Both the position numbers and the translations under genes were made by a program. Below the pieces are notes generated by a model. It ran no database searches. It was not told the DNA's origin and was given only the letters and a program-made list of their open reading frames with translations. Positions 26,399 to 36,468 of a DNA stretch of 64,000 nt are shown one piece after another. Each line of letters starts with the position of its first letter. Position 1 is the first letter of the stretch. The DNA is from Verrucomicrobiia bacterium (lineage in GTDB: Bacteria; Verrucomicrobiota; Verrucomicrobiia; Limisphaerales; CAIMTB01), in the NCBI GenBank assembly GCA_019634625.1, contig JAHCBA010000023.1, positions 1 to 64,000 on the forward strand. The letters are read 5' to 3'.

Positions 26399-29300
26399 AT
26401 GCCGCCAGGTTCGTTCGTCTTCCGCGCTCTCGCCGCAGGTCTCATCCTCGCCTCCACGCTCCAGCCCCACCGCGCCGCCGCCCAGACGGCCGGCCTCCTG
26501 CGCGAGGTCTGGCAAAACATCCCCGGCGCCTCGGTTTCGGACCTCACCAGTCACCCCGACTTCCCCGATCGCCCAACCTCCTCCAACTACGTCACCGACT
26601 TCTTTGAGGCGCCCACCGACGTCCTCGACAACTACGGCCAGCGGATGCACGGGTACATCGTCCCGCCGCTCACCGGGGACTACACCTTCTGGATTGCCTC
26701 GGACGATGGCGGAGCCCTCTTTCTCGGCACCGACGAGAACCCCGCGACCAGCACCCGCATCGCCCGCGTGGATTCGTGGACCTCGTCGCGCGAATGGGGC
26801 AAGGAGCCCAACCAGCAGTCGGCCCCCATCCGCCTCACCGCCGGCCGCGCCTACTACGTCGCGGCGCTCATGAAGGAGGCCGGGGGCGGCGACAACCTCG
26901 CCGTCCGCTGGCGCATGCCGGACGGCACCGACCAGGCCCCGATCGTCGCCACCAACCTCCTGCCCTGGGGCGTTTCCTTCACCCCGCCGACCATCGCCAT
27001 TCCCCCCGCCCCCACCACCGCGGTCGAAGGCGGCTACGCCCGCTTCGAAGTCACCCTCGGCACCGTGGGCCCCGCCAGCTACCAGTGGCGCCGCAACGGC
27101 ATCCCCCTCCCGGGCGCCGCCGACCGCGAACTCCTCTTCGGCCCCGTTGCCCTCGCCGACCATGGCGCCCGTTTCAGCGTGGTGGTCACCAACCGCCTCG
27201 GCTCCGCAACCAGCGCCGACGCCACCCTCTCGGTCACGCCCGACGTCACCCCGCCAACGGTGGCCGACGTGCTCAACATCGGCACCACCCTCCTCCGCGT
27301 GACCTTCTCCGAGCCGGTGTCCGAATCGACCGCGCTCCAGGCCGCCAACTACGGCCTGACCCCGTCCCGCGCCATCTCGGCAGCCCGCTTCGGCGCGACG
27401 ACCGCGATCGTGGAACTGACCGTCGAACCCCTCACCTACGGCGCGGACTACGTCCTCTCCATCGCCAGCGTCCGCGACCGCGCCCAGACCCCGAACCCCA
27501 TCGCCCCCAACACCCGCGTCAACTTCGTCGCCGTCGAATACGCCCCCGCCGCCGTCGGCACCCCGCCCCTCGCAGGCCAGGTCCACCCCATCCCCGGCGG
27601 CACCCAGGTCCAGGGCAGCGGCACCCTGGGCGACTCCGCCGACGCCTTCCAGTTCGCCTACCAACCCGTCACCGGCGACTTCGACCGTCGCGTGCGCGTC
27701 GCCTCGTTCACGCCGTCCGACCCGTTCGCGCTGGCCGGCCTGATGGCCCGCGTCAGCCTCGAACCCGGCAGCCCCTTCGCCGCCGCCCTCACCACCCCGG
27801 GCCTGGTCGGCTCGCTCTTCCTCTCCCGCACCAGCCCGGCTTCCGAGGCCGTCCGGACGGGCTCCGCCCCTTCCAATTATCCCGACACCTGGCTCCGCCT
27901 CATCCGCGTCGGGGGCAGTCTCCGCGGTTACGCCAGCCTCGATGGCCAACACTGGCTCGAACTCGGCCGCGCCAACCTCTCCCTCCCCGCCACCGTCCTG
28001 GTCGGCTTCGCCGTGTCCAGCCGTGACGATTCCCAAACCGCCACCGCCCGGTTCCTCGATGCCGCCGACACCCCCGGCGGCGCCTTCGTCACCGAACTCC
28101 CGCGTCCCCCGGAACGTCACGGCCCCTCCAGCCGTGTCACCCCGCTGGCCATCACCGAAATCCTCTTTCACCCCCGCCCCCATCCCACCATTCGCCGCGC
28201 CGAGTTCATCGAACTCCACAATGCCGACCTCATCCCCCAGGACCTCACCGGACATCGCCTCGACGGTTCGATCCGCTACCTGTTCCCCGACGGCTACCGG
28301 ATCCCCGCCGGCGGCCTCGCCGTGATCGCCCGTGTTCCCGCCGACCTCGAAGCCCTCCATGGCCTCTCCGGGGTGCTCGGCCCGTTCCTCGACGATGGCA
28401 ACCTCCCCAACGACGCCGGCACCGTCCAGCTCCTCAGCCCGCAGGGTTCCGTCCTCCTCGAAGTCCAGTACAACACCCGACCTCCCTGGCCCGCCGCCAC
28501 CTCGGGCGGAGCCGGCCATTCGCTGGTGCTGGCCCGCCCCTCCTACGGCGAGGCCGATCCCCGCGCCTGGGCGGCCAGCCGCCGCATCGGCGGTTCCCCG
28601 GGCTTCCTCGAACCCTTCCTCACAGACCCCCGCGACGCCGTCCTCATTAACGAAATCCTCGCCCATACCGACCTGCCCCAGCTCGACTTCATCGAACTCC
28701 ACAACCGCGGCAACCAGCCCGTCGATCTCTCCGGCTGCGTCCTCACCGACGACGCCGCCAACCCCAGGTTCCGCATCCCCGACGGCACCATCATCACCCC
28801 GCGCGGTTTCCTCGCCTTCGACGAATCCACCCTCGGCTTCCGCCTCAGCGCCGCCGGCGAAACGGTCTTTCTCTTCAACCCCGATCTCACCCGCGTCCTC
28901 GATGCCGTCCGCTTCGGTCCCCAGGAAAACGGCGTCTCCAGCGGCCGGTTCCCCGACGGCACCCCCGAATGGCGCCGGCTCCAATCCCCAACCCCGGCAA
29001 ACGAAAACGCCCCCCTCCTCCTCGCCGGGGTGGTCATCAACGAACTCCTCTTCGACCCGATCTCGGGCGATCAGGACGACGAGTTCGTCGAACTCTACAA
29101 CCGCACCCAACACCCCGTGGACCTCGCCGGCTGGAGCTTCTCCGATGGCATCAGCTTCCGCTTCCCCCATGGCACCCTCATGCCCCCCGGCGCCCATTTC
29201 GTCGTGGCCCGCAACCGGGACCGGCTCCTCGCCCATCACCCCGGCCTCGATCCGTCCGTGGTCTTCGGCAACTACTCCGGCAACCTCCGCAACGGCGGCG

Positions 29301-32300
29301 AACGACTGGCCCTCGCCCGCCCCGACTTCCTCGTCACCACCAACGCCTTCGGTTTCGCCGAAACCAACCGCATCGACATCGAGGTCTGCGAGGTCACCTA
29401 CCTGCCCGGCGGACGTTGGGGCGCCTGGAGCGGCGGCCTCGGCAGCAGCCTCGAACTGATCGATCCCCACTCCGATCTGCTCCAGCCCTCGAACTGGGCC
29501 GACAGCGACGAATCGGCCAAGGCCCCCTGGACCCTCATCGAGTTCACCGGCCGCGTGGACAACGTCGCCGACGGCGTCCCCACCGACCGCCTTCACCTTC
29601 TCACCCAGGGCCCCGGCGAATACCTCATCGACCGCATCGAGGTCCTCACCGCCGACGGCTCCAGCCGGCTGGCCAACGGCGACTTCGCCAACGGCCTGAC
29701 CGGCTGGACCGCCCAGGGTAACCATCGAAATTCGCGTCTCGCCGAAGGCCGGGGACTCGATGGCGGCAACGCCCTGCACATCATCGCCTCCGGCCGTGGC
29801 GACACCGCCGTCAACAGGATCCGCGCCCCCATCAGTCCCTCCATCGCCCCCAACACCACCGTGACCGTCCGCGCCCACGTGCGCTGGCTGCGCGGCTGGC
29901 CCGAGTTCCTCCTCCGCACCCGCGGCAGCGGCATCGAGGCCTTCGGCCGGCTGGACATCCCCGGCAACCTCGGCACCCCGGGCGCCCGCAACAGCCGCGC
30001 CGTCCCCAATGCCGGCCCCGCCATCGACAACGTCCGCCACGACCCCCCGGTTCCCCGCGCCAACCAGCCCGTCGTCGTCTCCGCCCGGGTCTCCGACCCC
30101 GATGGCATCGGTTCCGTCTCCCTCCGCTTCCGCATCGACCCCAACAACACCCTCTCCACCCTGCCCATGCGCGACGACGGGCAGGGCGGCGATGCGGTGG
30201 CCGGCGATGGCGTCTATTCCGCCACCATCTCCGGCCGCTCCGCCGGCACCCTGGTCGCCTTCCGCATCGAGGCCGACGATCGCCATCCCCAACCCGCCCT
30301 CGCCCGGTTCCCCGACGACGCCCCGGTTCGCGAAGCCCTCATCCGCTGGGGCGAGGAAACGCCCTTCGGCAACCTCGGCACCTACCGCTTCTGGCAGCGC
30401 CGCGCCGACTTCGACCGCCTCCGCTCCCGCGAAAGCCTCGCCAACGACAACCTCGACTGCACGTTCGTGTACGGCGACGACCGCGTGATCTACAACGCCG
30501 GGATGCGCGCCAAAGGCAGCCCCTGGCACGGCGGCTCCGTCGGAGGCGACTACCTCTTCGCCTTCCCCAACGACGACCGCCTCCTCGGTGCCCGCGACGT
30601 GGCGGTGGTGACCCTCGGCAATCTCGGCAGCGACCCCAGCGGCCAGCGCGAACAGGCCGCCTTCTGGATCGGCCGCCAGCTCGGCGCCCCGGCCCTCCAC
30701 CGCCGTCACGTCCGCTTCTACGAAAACGGCTCCTTCAAGGGCCTCTACGAGGACACCGAGGAACCCAACGGTCACTACGTGGACCGCCGATTCCCCGACG
30801 GACAGGATGGCACCCTCCTCAAGGTCGAGGACTGGTTCGAGTTCACCGATCAGGGAAACAGCTTCGTCTTCTCCCGCGACGCCACCCTCCAGCGCTTCAC
30901 CACCCTCAACAACCAGCTCAAACTCGCCCGCTACCGCTGGGCCTGGCGCAAACGCGCCGTCGCCGATTCCGCCAATGACTACACCCACTTCTTCAACCTC
31001 GTCGAGGCCGTCAATGGCACCGGACCCGACTTCGTCGCCCGCGTCGAAAGCCAGGTCGATATCGACACCTGGATGCGCGTCATCGCCCTCCAGAGAATCG
31101 TCGGGAACTGGGACGCCTACGGCTATAACCGCGGCAAGAACGCCTACATCTACCTCCCCATCGGCGGACGCTGGCAGATGATCCCCTGGGACATCGACTT
31201 CGTCCTCGGCTCCGGCAGTGACGGCCCGGTCGGCGATCCCTTCGGCACCCACGACCCCACCATCCGCCGTCTCTGGGATACCCCGGCCTTCCGCCGCGTC
31301 TATTGGCGCGCCTTCCAGGATGCCGTCCACGGACCCCTCCGCGCCGATGCCATCGGCCCCGTCCTCGACGGTCGCTACCGCGCGCTTTCGGACAACGGCT
31401 TCCGCCTCGAAGGCACCGAAGCGATCAAGAACTACGTCGCCCAGCGCCGTCAGGATCTCATTCAACGCCTCGCCGCCGTCGATGCCCCAGCCTTCGCCGT
31501 CACCACCCCGTCCGCCACCACCACCACCACCGACCGCAATCTCGCCACCCTCTCCGGCACCGCCCCCATCGCCATCGACCGGATCGCCGTCAATGGCATG
31601 CCGTTCCCGGTCACCTGGACGTCCCTCACCGCCTGGACCCTCTCGCTGCCCCTCGCCGCCGCCACCAATCAACTCGAACTGGTCGGACTCGACCGCCTGG
31701 GCCAACCCGTCCCCGGCGCGACCGCCACGCGCACCGTCCGCTACACCGGGCCCCTCCCGAGTCCGGAGGGGTTGATCGTCCTCAACGAAATCCAGTACGC
31801 CCCGCCCGGCAACGACGCCGAGTTCCTCGAACTCCATAACGTCTCGCCCACCGCCGCCTTCGACCTCTCGGGCTGGCGGATCACCGGCACAGGATTCACC
31901 TTCCCGCCCGGTTCCCTCATCCAGCCAGGCGCCTTCCTCATCCTGGTCTCCGACGCCGCCGCCTTCCGCGCCACCTATGGCAATGCCGTCGTCCCCGCCG
32001 GGGTCTTCCCCAGCCGGCTCGACAACAGCGGCGAACGCCTCCGCCTCATCCAACCCGGTCCCACCCCCGACCTCGACCGGGTCATCGACGAGGTGCGCTA
32101 CAGCGACCGGCCCCCGTGGCCCACCCAGGCCCGCGGCCAGGGTCCCTCGCTCCAGTTGATCGATCCCCTCCAGGACAACCGCCTCCCCGCCAACTGGGCC
32201 GCCGCCGCCCCCACCGATGCCACCCTCGCCACCCCCGGCCGCGCCAATTCCGTTCGCGCCACCCTCGAGCCCTTCCCCACCGTCCGCCTCAATGAACTCC

Positions 32301-35300
32301 TCGCCGAATCAGCCCCCGGCCAGCCCCCGACCGATCCGCCCGCCCCCTGGGTCGAACTTCACAACTTCGGCACCCAGTCGGTCGATCTCTCCAGCCTCCA
32401 TCTCGCGTCCTCCTACTCGAACCTGACCGAGTGGTCCTTCCCCCCGGGAACCACACTCGCCCCGGGCGGATTCCTCGTCGTCCGCTGCGACGGTCAGTCC
32501 GCCGCTTCCACACCCGCTCAACCCCGCACCTCCTTCCACCTCCCGCCCAACCGCGGTTCCATCGCCCTGGTCCGCCTCCAGAACGGCAACCCGGCCGTCC
32601 TCGATCACCTCGACTATTCCGACCTGCCTCCCGGGATGTCCTGGGGCTCGTTCCCCGACGGCGATCCCCTCGGGCACCGCCTCTTCCACCGCCCCACCCC
32701 GGGCGCCCCCAACACCCTCGGCGCCCCCGCCACCGGGGTCTTCATCAATGAGTGGCTGGCCTCCAACCAGGGCGCCTTCCTCGATCCCGCCGACGGCCAG
32801 GCCGACGACTGGTTCGAACTCTACAACGCGGGCGTCACCCCCGCCGATCTCTCCGCCTACACCCTCACCGACAACCTCGCCAACCCAACCCGCTTCCGCA
32901 TCCCCAACGGCACCGTCATCCCGCCCGGCGGCTTCCTCCTCGTCTGGGCCGACGGTCAACCCGAACAAACCGTCCCCGGCCAGCTCCACGTCAACTTCAG
33001 CCTGGCCGCCGACGGCGAAGCCATCGGCCTCTTCGCCCCCGACGGTTCCCCCGTCGATGCAGTCACCTTCGGCCCCCAGTCCCCCAACGTCTCCCAGGGC
33101 CGCTTCCCCGATGGCGCCCCGCCCCCGTTCGTCTTCATGGACTTCCCCACCCCGGGCGGCCTCAACGCCTTCGCCACCGCCAATCAACCGCCCATCCTCC
33201 AACCCGTCCCCGACCAAACGGCCAGCGAAGGAACCCGCATCGCCTTCCAGCTCGTCGCTTCCGACCCCGACGCCGGTCAGCAGCTCCGCTTCTCCATGGT
33301 TGGCGCCCCGCCGGGTGCCACGCTGGATCCCGTGACCGGCGCCTTCGACTGGCTCACCACCGAGGCCGACGGACCCGGCCTCTACACCTTCTCGTTCCGG
33401 GTCACCGACAACGGTCTGCCCCCGCGCGCCGCCAGCCGCACCGTCACCCTCACCGTCCTCGAAGTGAACCTGCCGCCCTCGCTGGAACCTCTCCCGGACC
33501 GCACCGTCGATGAACGCACCACCCTCGCCTTCGAGGTCCTCGCGTCCGATCCCGATCTCCCACCCCAGGGCCTCACCTTCACCCTCGATCCCGGAGCCCC
33601 GGAGGGCGCCTCGATCCATCCCCAACTCGGCGCCTTCCTCTGGACCCCCACCGAAGCCCAGGGCCCCGGCACCTACCCCATCACCGTCCGCGTCACCGAC
33701 TCCGGCATACCCCCACTCTCCGCCACCCGGACGTTCCAGGTGACGGTGAACGAGGTGGACGATGCCCCCGAGTTCGAACCCGTCGGCCTTCAGTCCGTCC
33801 TCGAAGGCACTCCCTTCACCCTCGTCCTCGTCGCCCGCGACCCGGATACTCCGCCCCGGTCGGTGACCTACCGCCTCGACAGCGGCCCGCCCGGCAGCGC
33901 CCTCGATCCGCTGACCGGCCGCTTCACCTGGACCCCGGCCGAGGCCGATGGACCCGGCCTGTTCTCCATCACCGTCAGTGCCCTCCAGGCCGGCGGCGGC
34001 CCGGTGGGGACCCTCACGTTCTCCATCGCCGTCCTCGAGGACAACGAACCTCCCTCCCTCGCAACCCTTCCCGATCTCGAAGCCCTCGAAGGGGACCTCG
34101 TCACCTTCGTCGCCCGCGCCAACGACACCGACCTGCCCCCGCAGCAACTCACCTTCACTCTCGACCCCGGTGCGCCGGACGACGCCTCCATCGACCCGGA
34201 CTCCGGCCGCTTCACCTGGCGCATCCCGGAGGATCACGGCGCCGCCGAACTCACCCTCACCGTGCGGGTCACCGACAACGCCCCAGAGGCCGGCACCGCC
34301 ACCCGCACCTTCACCCTCCGCGTGCACCCCCGCGTCCGGGTCGCCATCAACGAGGTGATGCATGCTCCCGCCGCACCCCGCACCGAGTTCATCGAACTCC
34401 ACAATCCTTCGTCCCTAACGCCATGGCCCCTCGCCGGGTGGCACCTCTCCGGACTCGACTTCACCTTCCCCGCCGGCACCACCCTCGCCACCAACGGCTA
34501 CCTCGTCGTCGCCCGCGATCCCGCCGCCTTCCGTCTGGCCCACGGCCCGCAGGCCACCGTGGTCGGTCCCGCCACCCTCTCCTTCACCGATGCCGGCCCC
34601 CAGTCGGTCCGGCTCCGGCGCCCGATCCCGGGCGGATGGGAAACCGTCGATGAACTGTCCTTCCTCCGAACCGCCCCCTGGCCCGTCGCCGCCAACGCCA
34701 CCGGAGCCTCCCTCCAGCGCCTCGACGCCCGCCAGGACGGTCGCCGCGTCGCCAATTGGGCCGCCCAGATCGGCACCACCACCAACACCCCCGTCGAGAT
34801 CGTCGCCCTCACCAACCTCTGGCGCTACCGCCAGGACGGACCCGCCCCCGCGGCCTGGCGCGAACCGGACTTCGACGACGCGGCCTGGCCCGCCGGCCGC
34901 GCCCTCCTCTACGTCGAGGAATCGCCCCTGCCCGCCCCCAAGAACACGCCCCTCGTCCGCACCGAGGGGCGCATGACCTATTACTTCCGCACCAGCTTCC
35001 CCTTCGCCGGCAATCCCGACGGCGCCCTCCTCCGGTTCTCCTCCATCGTCGATGACGGCTTCGTCCTCCACCTCAACGGCCGGGAACTGTTCCGCCTCGG
35101 CATGCCCGGTGGCACGATCACCGACACCACGCCCGCCAATCGCACCGTGGACAACGCCGTCCTCGAAGGCCCCTTCACCGTCCCCGCCACCGGCCTCGTC
35201 GCCGGCCACAACGTCCTCGCCGTCGAAGTCCACCAGGTCAATGCCACCAGCTCCGACATCGTCTGGGGCGCCAGGGTCGAACTCCTCGAAGTCCGTCGAG

Positions 35301-36316
35301 ACTCCGCCACCCCCGGCTACGCCAATTCCCTCAGGGCCACCCTGCAGCCCTTCCCCGACGTCTGGATCTCCGAGGTCCTCCCCCGCAACACCACCGGCCT
35401 CGCCGATCCCCAGGGCGACCGCGATCCCTGGATCGAACTCCTCAATGCCGGCCCGGAACCCGCCGACCTCGCCGGTTGGTGGCTCACCGATGACCTCTCC
35501 CGCCTCACCCGGTGGGCCTTCCCCACCCCCGCCCCCCTCGAGGCCCGCTCGTTCCGCCTCGTCTGGGCCGATGGCGAACCCTCCGAATCCACGCCCGATT
35601 CCTGGCACGCCTCGTTCACCCCGCCCTACCCCTCCGGCATCATCGCCCTCGTCCGCGAACAACTCGGCGCCCCGGCCGTCGTGGACTTCCTCGACTATTC
35701 CGTGACCGCCGCCGACCGGTCCTTCGGCATCGTCTCCGAATCCGATCCCCTCACCCGCGGCCCCCTCTCCACCCCCACCCCGGGCACCGCCAGCCAACCC
35801 AATCGCGCCCCCACCCTCAATCCCCTCCCCGACCGCGAACTCGCCCTCGGACACACCCTGACCTTCGTCGCGACGGCCACGGATCCCGATCCGGACCAGC
35901 GTCTGGTCTTCGAACTCACGGACACCGCCCCCTTCGGCGCCGTCATCCATCCGGCCACCGGGCAGTTCACCTGGACACCCCTGCCCCACCAGGCCGGTGT
36001 GCACGCCATCACCGTGCTGGTCGCCGACGACGGACTGCCACCCCGCGGCCACCAGCGCAGCTTCACCGTCCGGGTTCTGGCCGGCCCCACACCCACGGTC
36101 CGCATCGACCATCTCCGGCTCGATTCCGACACCCAGTTGACCCTCACTTGGTCCGGCACCCTGGGACGCACCTACCGCGTCCAGGAAAGCGCCTCCATCC
36201 TCGGTCCCTGGGTCGCCTCCCAACCGCCCGTCACCGCCAGCACCCCGACTGTCACCCAATCCCTCCCACGCCTCGGCGCCTCCCGCTTCTACCGCATCCT
36301 CGAACTCGACGAATAA
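26399..36316 (+). CDS. Giant secreted CotH-kinase / lamin-tail-domain protein
   Basis: A 3305-residue exoprotein. The signal peptide is at residues about 5-30. Modules in order, approximate: PA14 (30-190), Ig-like (200-280, SYQWRRNGIPLPG), Big_5-like (285-375), lectin-like (380-555), three lamin-tail domains (585-1030, for example RAEFIELHN and DEFVELYN), carbohydrate-binding-like (1035-1200), CotH kinase (1330-1695), three lamin-tail domains (1790-2250), four cadherin/He_PIG repeats (2265-2645, SDPDAGQQLRFSMVGAPPGA), two more lamin-tail domains and another He_PIG unit. CotH landmarks are AKGSPWHGG, EDTEEPNGHYV, NWDAYGYNRGKNAY and WDIDF. The ATG at 26399 gives the signal peptide. CotH kinases phosphorylate secreted proteins; the target here is unknown. 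Confidence 0.9.
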   Translation: MPPGSFVFRALAAGLILASTLQPHRAAAQTAGLLREVWQNIPGASVSDLTSHPDFPDRPTSSNYVTDFFEAPTDVLDNYGQRMHGYIVPPLTGDYTFWIASDDGGALFLGTDENPATSTRIARVDSWTSSREWGKEPNQQSAPIRLTAGRAYYVAALMKEAGGGDNLAVRWRMPDGTDQAPIVATNLLPWGVSFTPPTIAIPPAPTTAVEGGYARFEVTLGTVGPASYQWRRNGIPLPGAADRELLFGPVALADHGARFSVVVTNRLGSATSADATLSVTPDVTPPTVADVLNIGTTLLRVTFSEPVSESTALQAANYGLTPSRAISAARFGATTAIVELTVEPLTYGADYVLSIASVRDRAQTPNPIAPNTRVNFVAVEYAPAAVGTPPLAGQVHPIPGGTQVQGSGTLGDSADAFQFAYQPVTGDFDRRVRVASFTPSDPFALAGLMARVSLEPGSPFAAALTTPGLVGSLFLSRTSPASEAVRTGSAPSNYPDTWLRLIRVGGSLRGYASLDGQHWLELGRANLSLPATVLVGFAVSSRDDSQTATARFLDAADTPGGAFVTELPRPPERHGPSSRVTPLAITEILFHPRPHPTIRRAEFIELHNADLIPQDLTGHRLDGSIRYLFPDGYRIPAGGLAVIARVPADLEALHGLSGVLGPFLDDGNLPNDAGTVQLLSPQGSVLLEVQYNTRPPWPAATSGGAGHSLVLARPSYGEADPRAWAASRRIGGSPGFLEPFLTDPRDAVLINEILAHTDLPQLDFIELHNRGNQPVDLSGCVLTDDAANPRFRIPDGTIITPRGFLAFDESTLGFRLSAAGETVFLFNPDLTRVLDAVRFGPQENGVSSGRFPDGTPEWRRLQSPTPANENAPLLLAGVVINELLFDPISGDQDDEFVELYNRTQHPVDLAGWSFSDGISFRFPHGTLMPPGAHFVVARNRDRLLAHHPGLDPSVVFGNYSGNLRNGGERLALARPDFLVTTNAFGFAETNRIDIEVCEVTYLPGGRWGAWSGGLGSSLELIDPHSDLLQPSNWADSDESAKAPWTLIEFTGRVDNVADGVPTDRLHLLTQGPGEYLIDRIEVLTADGSSRLANGDFANGLTGWTAQGNHRNSRLAEGRGLDGGNALHIIASGRGDTAVNRIRAPISPSIAPNTTVTVRAHVRWLRGWPEFLLRTRGSGIEAFGRLDIPGNLGTPGARNSRAVPNAGPAIDNVRHDPPVPRANQPVVVSARVSDPDGIGSVSLRFRIDPNNTLSTLPMRDDGQGGDAVAGDGVYSATISGRSAGTLVAFRIEADDRHPQPALARFPDDAPVREALIRWGEETPFGNLGTYRFWQRRADFDRLRSRESLANDNLDCTFVYGDDRVIYNAGMRAKGSPWHGGSVGGDYLFAFPNDDRLLGARDVAVVTLGNLGSDPSGQREQAAFWIGRQLGAPALHRRHVRFYENGSFKGLYEDTEEPNGHYVDRRFPDGQDGTLLKVEDWFEFTDQGNSFVFSRDATLQRFTTLNNQLKLARYRWAWRKRAVADSANDYTHFFNLVEAVNGTGPDFVARVESQVDIDTWMRVIALQRIVGNWDAYGYNRGKNAYIYLPIGGRWQMIPWDIDFVLGSGSDGPVGDPFGTHDPTIRRLWDTPAFRRVYWRAFQDAVHGPLRADAIGPVLDGRYRALSDNGFRLEGTEAIKNYVAQRRQDLIQRLAAVDAPAFAVTTPSATTTTTDRNLATLSGTAPIAIDRIAVNGMPFPVTWTSLTAWTLSLPLAAATNQLELVGLDRLGQPVPGATATRTVRYTGPLPSPEGLIVLNEIQYAPPGNDAEFLELHNVSPTAAFDLSGWRITGTGFTFPPGSLIQPGAFLILVSDAAAFRATYGNAVVPAGVFPSRLDNSGERLRLIQPGPTPDLDRVIDEVRYSDRPPWPTQARGQGPSLQLIDPLQDNRLPANWAAAAPTDATLATPGRANSVRATLEPFPTVRLNELLAESAPGQPPTDPPAPWVELHNFGTQSVDLSSLHLASSYSNLTEWSFPPGTTLAPGGFLVVRCDGQSAASTPAQPRTSFHLPPNRGSIALVRLQNGNPAVLDHLDYSDLPPGMSWGSFPDGDPLGHRLFHRPTPGAPNTLGAPATGVFINEWLASNQGAFLDPADGQADDWFELYNAGVTPADLSAYTLTDNLANPTRFRIPNGTVIPPGGFLLVWADGQPEQTVPGQLHVNFSLAADGEAIGLFAPDGSPVDAVTFGPQSPNVSQGRFPDGAPPPFVFMDFPTPGGLNAFATANQPPILQPVPDQTASEGTRIAFQLVASDPDAGQQLRFSMVGAPPGATLDPVTGAFDWLTTEADGPGLYTFSFRVTDNGLPPRAASRTVTLTVLEVNLPPSLEPLPDRTVDERTTLAFEVLASDPDLPPQGLTFTLDPGAPEGASIHPQLGAFLWTPTEAQGPGTYPITVRVTDSGIPPLSATRTFQVTVNEVDDAPEFEPVGLQSVLEGTPFTLVLVARDPDTPPRSVTYRLDSGPPGSALDPLTGRFTWTPAEADGPGLFSITVSALQAGGGPVGTLTFSIAVLEDNEPPSLATLPDLEALEGDLVTFVARANDTDLPPQQLTFTLDPGAPDDASIDPDSGRFTWRIPEDHGAAELTLTVRVTDNAPEAGTATRTFTLRVHPRVRVAINEVMHAPAAPRTEFIELHNPSSLTPWPLAGWHLSGLDFTFPAGTTLATNGYLVVARDPAAFRLAHGPQATVVGPATLSFTDAGPQSVRLRRPIPGGWETVDELSFLRTAPWPVAANATGASLQRLDARQDGRRVANWAAQIGTTTNTPVEIVALTNLWRYRQDGPAPAAWREPDFDDAAWPAGRALLYVEESPLPAPKNTPLVRTEGRMTYYFRTSFPFAGNPDGALLRFSSIVDDGFVLHLNGRELFRLGMPGGTITDTTPANRTVDNAVLEGPFTVPATGLVAGHNVLAVEVHQVNATSSDIVWGARVELLEVRRDSATPGYANSLRATLQPFPDVWISEVLPRNTTGLADPQGDRDPWIELLNAGPEPADLAGWWLTDDLSRLTRWAFPTPAPLEARSFRLVWADGEPSESTPDSWHASFTPPYPSGIIALVREQLGAPAVVDFLDYSVTAADRSFGIVSESDPLTRGPLSTPTPGTASQPNRAPTLNPLPDRELALGHTLTFVATATDPDPDQRLVFELTDTAPFGAVIHPATGQFTWTPLPHQAGVHAITVLVADDGLPPRGHQRSFTVRVLAGPTPTVRIDHLRLDSDTQLTLTWSGTLGRTYRVQESASILGPWVASQPPVTASTPTVTQSLPRLGASRFYRILELDE

Positions 36317-36460
36317 CTGTCCGCCCGCAGCGCGCACAGCCCCGTCCACCTCATTCACCCAGGAGCGCGGACAGCCCTGTCCGCCTCCTTCCCCCAAAGC
36401 AAGCACAAGCCCCGCTCACCTCATTCACCCAGGAGCGCGGACAGCCCTGTCCGCCTCACT
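36317..36460. repeat. Family B palindromes between convergent genes
   Basis: The 18-base palindrome GCGGACAGCCCTGTCCGC occurs at 36367-36384 and 36437-36454. Each sits inside a longer unit that begins CCTCATTCACCCAGGAGCGC. The two units start 70 bases apart. A degenerate third copy (CGCACAGCCCCGTCC) precedes them. The array separates the convergent CotH and priA genes and could act as a bidirectional transcription stop. Confidence 0.82.
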
Positions 36461-36468
36461 CGCCCCTC

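Noticed and set aside
26366-32053. A 1895-codon open frame on the minus strand opposite the CotH gene, and similar ones at 32309-34402 and 34415-36406
   Set aside because: They are antisense shadows caused by high GC and strong codon bias. They encode low-complexity Gly/Ala/Glu/Val-rich sequence with no domain, while the plus strand shows clear modules.
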